In this document: positions 57,402 through 64,000 of the stretch, piece after piece | Position numbering within the stretch: the first letter of the stretch is position 1 | Layout of the letters: each line of letters starts with the position of its first letter | DNA from: Dehalococcoides sp. JdFR-54 | Lineage (GTDB): Bacteria > Chloroflexota > Dehalococcoidia > JdFR-54 | Length of the DNA: 64,000 bases | Direction of reading: 5' to 3' | NCBI GenBank assembly: GCA_002011475.1 | Contig: MTNP01000049.1 | Location: forward strand, 1-64,000 | The notes under the pieces: generated by a model | The model's input: the letters and a program-made list of their open reading frames with translations, nothing else | What the model was told of the DNA's origin: nothing | The model's database searches: none | Made by a program: the position numbers and the translations under genes

Positions 57402-58153
57402 CAGAGCCAGCCTCCCCAGATGGATACCGGCTTCGCCGACTTGTGCTCGTGGATGTATCCCAGAACAGCGGCGCAGGTGGGTTCCTCAGCGGCGGTGCCG
57501 AAGGGCATGCCTCCAAAGTCATAGAGGGTTATGATGCCCCCATCATCGGTCTGGCATAGCCTAAGAACCTGGTCTATCTGCTTCTTCACCGAGGCAGGAA
57601 TCGGCTTCCCGATGGCCCTGGACACGTAGAGGGCAAGCCCAAGGGGATAAGTGTGGAAGTAACCTCTAGTTCTGGAATACCTGTCCATAAATCCCCAGCC
57701 TGCCCACATTGCCAAGGCGGTATCGAAGACTGCCTCAGCCTCGGCTTGCCTTCTGGTATTGAAATAGTCCAGCGCCCCCAATAAGGCCAGATCAGCATAT
57801 TCCTGCCAGTCAAACATAAGGTTGCCTCGGCGCAGCTCAGTCCAAACCCTCCAGCCGCCCTCGGCATCGCTGAATTCCTCCAGGGTGGTCTCCACATTGC
57901 CCCGGAAGGGTAGGGCTACTGTTCTCCCGAAGAGGACATCGAAGTATTCAGTATTTAGAGAGCCCATGCCATAGGCGGCTAAACCTTGCCTTAGGTTCTC
58001 TGCCATCTCAGGGTTGTAGTCCCTGAGCGCCCTTATGCCGATGACGGAGCCTGAGAGCACCAGTTCACGATTAACCTTATCTACCCGAAGGAGCTTCTTC
58101 GGCGCATAATAGAGGCTCTCTATGAAGCTGTAGGCTTTAGCTAAGTCCATCAT
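57401..58153 (-). CDS. hypothetical protein (phage-like module; possibly truncated)
   Basis: 250-aa ORF whose 3' end meets the IstA remnant. Confidence 0.55.
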   Translation of the reverse strand: MMDLAKAYSFIESLYYAPKKLLRVDKVNRELVLSGSVIGIRALRDYNPEMAENLRQGLAAYGMGSLNTEYFDVLFGRTVALPFRGNVETTLEEFSDAEGGWRVWTELRRGNLMFDWQEYADLALLGALDYFNTRRQAEAEAVFDTALAMWAGWGFMDRYSRTRGYFHTYPLGLALYVSRAIGKPIPASVKKQIDQVLRLCQTDDGGIITLYDFGGMPFGTAAEEPTCAAVLGYIHEHKSAKPVSIWGGWL

Positions 58154-58602
58154 GTTTGCGGAAACACCCCGTAGATCACCAGCAGGTAGTGGCAGGTGTG
58201 AGGGTCAACGGTGTGCTTATTATTGAGTGACACCTTCAGCGAATCGGAGAAGAACCTTCTCACCCCAAACACCATACCGTACCTGTTGCTCACCTCATCC
58301 CACTCATGGCTGTGGATCGCCTGCCCTGCTTGCGTTAGCTTAAGCCAGTTGTGAACATGGAGAGGGCACCACTCCTCCATCACCCCGTCAAACCAGAGCT
58401 CCAGCACCAGTTGATCAGGGTTTCTGGAGCTGAGGATGGCTGCTACCAGGTCGAGGGCGCCCCTCCTGTTCAGAACCTCCAGCAGGGTTATGCGCTGCCC
58501 TGGGCTTACCCCTTGGTCCTCCACCAGCAGCCTCTGCTGGGCTACTGGAAGGGATTCCAGGGAGGGCTTGAGCCTTGAGGCATCACAGAAGCCATAGACC
58601 AT
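58150..58602 (-). CDS. hypothetical protein
   Basis: ORF with 4-nt overlap to next gene. Confidence 0.55.
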   Translation of the reverse strand: MVYGFCDASRLKPSLESLPVAQQRLLVEDQGVSPGQRITLLEVLNRRGALDLVAAILSSRNPDQLVLELWFDGVMEEWCPLHVHNWLKLTQAGQAIHSHEWDEVSNRYGMVFGVRRFFSDSLKVSLNNKHTVDPHTCHYLLVIYGVFPQT

Positions 58603-58610
58603 GCTCTCTC

Positions 58611-60287
58611 CTATGGTAGCTTGGAGCTATTCGGGTAAGCTACCCCGTATTTATAGTAGAGGTAGACCCTGAGCGCCTGGAGATAGGTGGCAGTAGACTC
58701 CAGGTTGGTAGGCACCACTCCCTCCTCCTCTTTGGGCATGCTCAGCCAATCCATCACGTCATCCAGGAAGGACTGGGGAGGCAGCGAGTAGATGTAAGAT
58801 CCGCCTGTCCTCCAGCACAGGAGCTGTCCCCCGTGATGAGGTGGCCTGATGAGCACGCCGTTATCAGCGGTCTCCCCCTGATAAGCAGTAAAGGGAGGCG
58901 AGCCCCATTGCACTTGAATCAGAACATCAGCGCAGGCATCAGCATAGCTTCTGCTGATGGCATCGCCATGCTTGTAGCCCAGAAGGGTCTCCAAGACCAG
59001 AAAAGAATTGGTCCTCACCGCGCTGGAGTAGTCAGGGTCCTTGCCGTAGATGTTTATCCCGTGCCCGTTCCAGCAGTTCTGCTCCATGTCCCTGGCTACC
59101 TGCCTGGGCGTGGTGGTGCCTCCCTTGGGGTCGGAATAGGAGTGGTCGGGGTTGTTATACTTGTTCAGGATATGCACCGCCTGCAGGATGCGGCACAACC
59201 TATTCCGCTGGCTCAGCCAGATATAGCTCCCCGGCCAGCCACAGCTACCCCGGTAGGTGCACACCTTGCTTTCGTAAGGGTAGCGGTGAGGATATAGCCC
59301 CCAGGGCAACGCTGAGCTAACGCCCACGTCGGCCAGGTCGCAGTCGTGATATGCCTGACCGTTGAAGAAGAAATCGTCAGCCTCAGACACCGATTCCTTG
59401 AACAGGGGATCGTAGATGTCGTAGGTGAAGCCGAAGGCGTTGATCAGGTTCCTCAGGTAGTAGCCTCCCCAGTGATCCCCCCACACCTGGTAAATCAGGT
59501 CGCAGAGCTGGGACCCATGCCTCACCGTGTAGCGATGGGCAGGGAAACACCCTCCACCGGACTTGGTATGGTAGAAGGTCTGGGGCAGCGACTTGCTCTT
59601 GAGGTCGCTCAAGAGCAAGGTGTCGCCCAGGTAGAAATCTACCTCATCCTTGCCGCCAAAGGAGCGAATTGAGGTGGAATAGGTGGTGTCGCCGTTGCTC
59701 CCATAGCTCCTGTCCTGCCACACAAATGGCTCGCCGTAGTCCCAGTCATAGGCATCGTCAAAGGTCACGTCCATCAACTCGTAACTCTGGCCGATAGCCA
59801 CCCAGGTTATCTTGCCGAAGACATAGCTATGGCTCTCGATGTAGTGACCCAGGAGCCTGGGCTGAGTTCCGTCGTCCGATCTGGACCTGTTGTAGATACC
59901 GGTCGGATAGGCCGGGTATTCCTTCATATAGTCATACCACCCGTCTATCCCATAGAGCTTGTCGATGTAAGCCTTCGCCTTATTGATCCTGTCCTGAAGC
60001 TCGGCTGAAGTCGCGGGGAGATTTGGCTTCCCCGGCTCTACCTTGAGCACCCTCACGCCCAGTTTGTCGGCGTTCCTCTCCACCAGTTCCCGAACGGCTT
60101 GAGGAGCAAGCTTCTCCAGGTCAGGAATGGGGATGCCCAGCTTCTCCGAAAGAAGCTTTAGTCTGAGGGGAGGCTCGCCAGTGGAAAACTCCCCCACCCC
60201 AGGCAGCGGGGGCACTCTCCTTTCATCGGCTCTGCGCCGCAGTTCCTCTGCTGAAAGCTGGGGCCTTGGTTCTGTGTAGTTTGTCAT
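58611..60287 (-). CDS. large hypothetical protein of the phage-like module
   Basis: 558-aa intact ORF rich in Tyr/Trp/Gly. Confidence 0.65.
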   Translation of the reverse strand: MTNYTEPRPQLSAEELRRRADERRVPPLPGVGEFSTGEPPLRLKLLSEKLGIPIPDLEKLAPQAVRELVERNADKLGVRVLKVEPGKPNLPATSAELQDRINKAKAYIDKLYGIDGWYDYMKEYPAYPTGIYNRSRSDDGTQPRLLGHYIESHSYVFGKITWVAIGQSYELMDVTFDDAYDWDYGEPFVWQDRSYGSNGDTTYSTSIRSFGGKDEVDFYLGDTLLLSDLKSKSLPQTFYHTKSGGGCFPAHRYTVRHGSQLCDLIYQVWGDHWGGYYLRNLINAFGFTYDIYDPLFKESVSEADDFFFNGQAYHDCDLADVGVSSALPWGLYPHRYPYESKVCTYRGSCGWPGSYIWLSQRNRLCRILQAVHILNKYNNPDHSYSDPKGGTTTPRQVARDMEQNCWNGHGINIYGKDPDYSSAVRTNSFLVLETLLGYKHGDAISRSYADACADVLIQVQWGSPPFTAYQGETADNGVLIRPPHHGGQLLCWRTGGSYIYSLPPQSFLDDVMDWLSMPKEEEGVVPTNLESTATYLQALRVYLYYKYGVAYPNSSKLP

Positions 60288-60310
60288 TGTTAAAAACCTC
60301 CTTCCTTGTT

Positions 60311-60436
60311 TTATTTGACCTCCACCGTGAAGTGGATATGTCCGCAGTTTCGGCAGGTGTATTCCACCCTTTTAGGGCAGTCATCCAGAGGAGCCCGCCT
60401 TCTCCTCATAGTCGAACCGCAGTAAATGCACTTCAT
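60311..60436 (-). CDS. Zn-ribbon microprotein (41 aa)
   Basis: MKCIYCGSTMRRRRAPLDDCPKRVEYTCRNCGHIHFTVEVK; not in the supplied ORF track. Confidence 0.6.
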   Translation of the reverse strand: MKCIYCGSTMRRRRAPLDDCPKRVEYTCRNCGHIHFTVEVK

Positions 60437-60439
60437 GTT

Positions 60440-61015
60440 TTACCTCGTAGCTACAATCTCTGCCTCGTTGTTGTTAGCTGCCGGGGTAGTCACCCTCAGA
60501 TGCCTGTAGGCGTTGGAGTAATGCCTGCACTCCTCACCGGCTGCTGAAAGGCTAATGGTGTCGATCAACCGCCAGTCACTTCCGTTCCTGCTGCCCCTAA
60601 CCTCGAAGCTGGCCGCTGCCGAGCTCTTGACCCACACGTCTACCTCTATCCGCCCACCAAGCTCCGAGGTATCCAGGTCTACCGTGAGGGCTGCTCCGGT
60701 AGACGAACCATAGTTGGCGCGGGTCTGGCTCGCCTCGTAAATCCGGTTGTTTATGGAGTCCAGCCTGCTATAGAGATCATTGAGCGTCTTGCTATCTGGC
60801 GCGGCAGCACAGATGGCATCCCTGAGAGCAGAGAGGGTTATATCAAGCTGAGCCAGGATGGAGGCCAGGTTGCCATCCTCTCTTGCCGGGTTTATCCTCT
60901 GCCCTGAAGTATCCTCGATGGCAGCTACCTGGCGCTCAGCAAAGGTGCCGTCGCCCATGTCACGGTAACGCCTGGGGATATAGCCTGGCCAGTGTTCCTG
61001 AACCCTATCAGACAC
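60440..61015 (-). CDS. putative phage structural protein
   Basis: 191-aa ORF with beta-rich C-terminal domain in capsid neighbourhood. Confidence 0.5.
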   Translation of the reverse strand: MSDRVQEHWPGYIPRRYRDMGDGTFAERQVAAIEDTSGQRINPAREDGNLASILAQLDITLSALRDAICAAAPDSKTLNDLYSRLDSINNRIYEASQTRANYGSSTGAALTVDLDTSELGGRIEVDVWVKSSAAASFEVRGSRNGSDWRLIDTISLSAAGEECRHYSNAYRHLRVTTPAANNNEAEIVATR

Positions 61016-61030
61016 TCGATTCCTCCTCTG

Positions 61031-61195
61031 TCATCGCATCAGCACAGCTAGCACCGCAGCAAGAATTGCCAGCACCAGAGGTACCAGCACATAGAGGATG
61101 CCCTCTATCCGCCACACCTTCTTCACCAAGTGCTTGAAGTCGTTCTTGCACCAGTGCTGGAACTCCTCTCTAGTAAGAGGCTCCTTGTTGCTCAC
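61031..61195 (-). CDS. small single-TM protein, holin-like (GTG start)
   Basis: MSNKEPLTREEFQHWCKNDFKHLVKKVWRIEGILYVLVPLVLAILAAVLAVLMR; not in ORF track. Confidence 0.6.
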   Translation of the reverse strand: MSNKEPLTREEFQHWCKNDFKHLVKKVWRIEGILYVLVPLVLAILAAVLAVLMR

Positions 61196-61211
61196 ACTAC
61201 CTCCCTATCGC

Positions 61212-62294
61212 TTAGAAAAGTATGGCGTTCGACTGCATGCCCCCAATGATGAGCAGAGCGTCGGGCATGGTGATCTTGGCAATTGAGATCTTGGTGATGT
61301 AGAAGCGGATGGAGTCGGTCTTTGCTTCGTCCTCCCGCTTGGTGGTGAGATCACGCTTGTCCACGATCCACCCTGCCCTCTCGGTAGCGATGACGAGCCC
61401 GTTGCCCGAAGGCACCTGCCCTGAGATAGCCACCCTGAGGCTGCCCACAGCTCCGATCTCGCCGGGAACCCTGATAGCCCCCTCTCCAGCCTGGAAGGTG
61501 AGATAGCCTACCAAATCCTTCTGCAAAAGGTTGGCACCAGCAGCATCCAGGATCAGGAAGTTGGGCCTCTCCTTTCTTGCCAGCACCTCTGCCTGGGCTG
61601 CCAGAATGTTCTTGTAGGTGAGGTCGGTATGGGTGGTCTCTGTCTGGATGTAGTGGTAGTGGCGTCCTGAGGCATAGGTGTAGCTCACCGTAGCTGTTTC
61701 ACCACCGGCGCCAGCCGCCGAGTCTATCCTCAGCTTGCCATCCCTGTAGTTGACGCCTACCAGGCTCTTGCCTGCCATCGTAAAGGCGGTGATGGCCAGC
61801 ACCGGGCTATGTGCCAGCTCCCCATCGGTTGAGCCCTCGGCGAAGGCCACGGATTCATCGGTGACCACGGTCACTCCGAAGATCTCGTTCATGATGCGAG
61901 TATCCTCAAGTAAAGCCATGGCATAGCCCGCCTCGTCGATGTTGTCCCGAATGACATCGTGCTGGGCAGCATCGATGGCTTCCTGGGTGATCTTGAGGGG
62001 CACACCGAACTTGGTCGGCGTAACCTCTACAGTATCGCTGTAGGTCACACCTTCAGGGGTCACCGCGCTCATATCAGCGCCCTCAGCGAACTCCTGGGCT
62101 GTTATCTGGCTCCTGATGGGCAGGAACACGCTTTTCCCCGGCTTGGGCACCAGAATGTCGGTGTTCCGCCTCAGCAGATTCCTACCCAGGAGAATCTCCC
62201 TCGCCTTTAGCTCCACCGCCTTGGAGATGACCTTGGGCAGCATCTCTGTTATGGTGGTGGTTTCAACCGTTGCCAGTTGCTCCAGCGTCTTCAT
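61212..62294 (-). CDS. putative phage major capsid protein
   Basis: 360-aa ORF; FGVPLKITQEAIDAAQHDVIRDNIDEAGYAMALLEDTRIMNEIFG; position after protease/scaffold genes. Confidence 0.7.
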   Translation of the reverse strand: MKTLEQLATVETTTITEMLPKVISKAVELKAREILLGRNLLRRNTDILVPKPGKSVFLPIRSQITAQEFAEGADMSAVTPEGVTYSDTVEVTPTKFGVPLKITQEAIDAAQHDVIRDNIDEAGYAMALLEDTRIMNEIFGVTVVTDESVAFAEGSTDGELAHSPVLAITAFTMAGKSLVGVNYRDGKLRIDSAAGAGGETATVSYTYASGRHYHYIQTETTHTDLTYKNILAAQAEVLARKERPNFLILDAAGANLLQKDLVGYLTFQAGEGAIRVPGEIGAVGSLRVAISGQVPSGNGLVIATERAGWIVDKRDLTTKREDEAKTDSIRFYITKISIAKITMPDALLIIGGMQSNAILF

Positions 62295-62566
62295 AGCACT
62301 CCTCTCCTCCTCGATTCGATAATCGTTTCCACAGCTAGGTCGACTGCTTCCCTGGCATTGGAAAGTGATTCTATTCGCTGGCTCAAGCTGACGCTCTCCC
62401 GCTCCTCAGGTCGGCTCTGCCGAGGGAGGGGCTTCTTCAGCCGCTCCAATTCCTTCTCCGAGCCTTTGAGCCTCCCCTTGAGCTCACGGTTTTCCTCAGA
62501 CAGCCTTGCCAGCATCTCCTTTGTCTCCTTCAAGACTTGCATTACTTCCTTAAGCTCTTCGCTCAC
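62291..62566 (-). CDS. coiled-coil protein, putative scaffold
   Basis: Heptad-like LKETKEMLARLSEENRELKGRLKGSEKELERL. Confidence 0.5.
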   Translation of the reverse strand: MSEELKEVMQVLKETKEMLARLSEENRELKGRLKGSEKELERLKKPLPRQSRPEERESVSLSQRIESLSNAREAVDLAVETIIESRRRGVL

Positions 62567-63633
62567 AGGCTTTCCCTCCTTCTGGCGATCTGCTCCAGGA
62601 AGATAAGGTCAGCGGGATGAAGGTTGGAAAGCTCCTCCAGAGCCTTGTCCCTCTCGGTAGCTTCATCCTTGCGAGACATTTCCTCTTGCTCGGCTTTAGC
62701 CTCCTCAGCAGGCTGGGTCTCTGACTTCAGTTCCTCTGCGGGGGCGCTGGTTTCCGCCTCCGCCTGCTTTTCCTCTGATTTTGAGGAGAGCTTCTTGACC
62801 GCCTCTTCCAGAGCAGTTACTCGCTTCTCCAGGTCGGCTAGCCTGGGCTCGAGGGCTTCATAGCCGGCAGGAGGACCTCCTGGGCGAGCCCTGCCCGCAG
62901 GCTGTCCATACTTCGGATAGCGGTAGTAGGGATACTTATACTCCGCCAGTTCCCCTTCCGGCACTCGTGATGCTAGGAGCACCTCATCATCCTTTACCTC
63001 GCTTGCCAGCTTTTCGAAGTCATCGACCATCAGGGCCTTGATCTCCTCTTTCGTCTCCTCAGACATCTCTCCCTCCTCGATCTCTCCACATTGGCTCAGC
63101 TTTGCCACTATGCGAGCTTCCTTATCGGCAGGGTCCATAGTCAGGCTCAGGTGCTGAAGCTCCAGGTCTCTGGCTACCTCTCGTCCGTCTTCGTGCGACA
63201 CTTTCTCCCAGACCTGAACCGATAAGCCCACGGGACGATCGTTCTCCATGAGGTATAGGGCTTGCTTGCCACGTGCTTCATCGTAGATTTCGAGGTCAAC
63301 AAGGATTGCCCTTCGCTCGGGGTCCTTCCTCGCTTCCTTTACCAGCCCCACCTCAGACGGCAGCCCTTCTTTGTGGTCCACCACTACTGGCTTGCCGATG
63401 AAGGACTCCACAAAGGAGTCTTTTGACAGCTCCTCCCACGGATAGAATTTCCCGTTGTGGGTGCCTTCGCTGATGGCAATTCCCCGGAGCTTGACTACCT
63501 TGTTCGCTGTGGTCGCCGAGGACACTAGCCCGGTGGCCTGGGTATAGCCCTTGAGACGCAGTATCTCTTGATGCGCTTGCTCTAGCTCCTGTGTTAATTC
63601 TTCCAGAATCGGTTGCCCTATTTCCTCTGCCAT
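62563..63633 (-). CDS. putative prohead protease/scaffold fusion
   Basis: FIGKPVVVDHKEG...LELQHLSLTMDPADKEARIV then a long acidic coiled-coil C-terminus; precedes capsid-like gene. Confidence 0.55.
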   Translation of the reverse strand: MAEEIGQPILEELTQELEQAHQEILRLKGYTQATGLVSSATTANKVVKLRGIAISEGTHNGKFYPWEELSKDSFVESFIGKPVVVDHKEGLPSEVGLVKEARKDPERRAILVDLEIYDEARGKQALYLMENDRPVGLSVQVWEKVSHEDGREVARDLELQHLSLTMDPADKEARIVAKLSQCGEIEEGEMSEETKEEIKALMVDDFEKLASEVKDDEVLLASRVPEGELAEYKYPYYRYPKYGQPAGRARPGGPPAGYEALEPRLADLEKRVTALEEAVKKLSSKSEEKQAEAETSAPAEELKSETQPAEEAKAEQEEMSRKDEATERDKALEELSNLHPADLIFLEQIARRRESL

Positions 63634-63656
63634 AAGTTCTCTCCTTTGGCTTCGTC

Positions 63657-63698
63657 AAATAAAAAGACGAGCCAGTGCCTCGACCGCACTGGCTCGTC
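63657..63698 (-). terminator. Intrinsic terminator/attenuator in the leader of the phage-like operon
   Basis: Perfect 13-bp stem GACGAGCCAGTGC-ctcgacc-GCACTGGCTCGTC; TTTTTATTT follows on the minus strand. Confidence 0.85.
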
Positions 63699-63750
63699 CA
63701 GCGTTTTCCCCGCTCCGGGCTACTTCCCGAGCGTGGTCTCTATCGTACGT

Positions 63751-63778
63751 ACTATCGCGGAAGGCATGGTTTTGTCAA
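63751..63778 (-). promoter_or_regulatory. Putative sigma70-type promoter
   Basis: Minus strand TTGACA (63778-63773), 16-nt spacer, GATAGT (63756-63751). Confidence 0.5.
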
Positions 63779-63886
63779 GAGCTGCCACCAAAATTCTTTA
63801 AAAGAAAGTCCGCACATTCGCAGCAAATGGTATTGACTTTCTCCAGATTCAGAGCAATGAATGTGAAGCTGGAAAGGAGGGCGGAG

Positions 63887-64000
63887 ATGAGAAACCGAAA
63901 CGCTACCATAGAGAGCCGCAGGTTCGGGATCGAAATAGAAATCGAGGGCATCTCCACCGAGCGGGCAAGGCAGGAGCTTAGCCTTCCCAGAGGGTGGAAG
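63887..64000 (+). CDS. Amidoligase-like protein, N-terminal fragment truncated by window end
   Basis: MRNRNATIESRRFGIEIEIEGISTERARQELSLPRGWK; RFGIEIE start typical of the amidoligase family; RBS-like AAGGAGGGCGG. Confidence 0.5.
   Translation, partial: MRNRNATIESRRFGIEIEIEGISTERARQELSLPRGWK

Overview
High-GC bacterial window, consistent in gene content with Chloroflexota/Dehalococcoidia (inference; no marker phylogeny possible here). Three zones. (1) About 1-36.8 kb is a normal core-like chromosome: tRNA-Lys, SDRs, argS, ArsA, an EF-G paralogue, cysK, an apparent FlxABCD-HdrABC flavin-based bifurcation operon on the minus strand, phoU-pstB, recG, a FakA/FakB-type operon, rpmB, rpe, and argH-argG-argD-argB-argJ. 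(2) About 36.8-56.3 kb is an accessory island. It has HNH, PIG-L, PD-(D/E)XK-like and unknown genes, plus a two-gene C1 module (MtrA-like corrinoid protein and a stand-alone acetyl-CoA synthase A-cluster domain). It also has SEC-C and TIGR02391-like proteins and a DUF262 protein. A compact BREX-like set follows (DUF1156/COG1743 methylase, short PglZ, large ATPase with a PT-repeat linker), then a RelE-type TA pair and a tyrosine recombinase. Between the gene units of its left half (36.8-45.8 kb) lies a recurring intergenic repeat family. One copy is split by an IS3-family element with recognisable TG..CA ends and an AGG target duplication. (3) About 56.3-64 kb holds an IS21-family remnant followed by a phage-like structural module (protease/scaffold, capsid-like, holin-like and other small genes). 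That module has a promoter plus terminator leader and a divergent partial amidoligase-like gene. Most promising: the repeat-delimited gene-unit array, the MtrA/ACS A-cluster pair, and the compact PglZ-methylase-ATPase system. Assignments come from reading translated motifs by eye; no database search was run.
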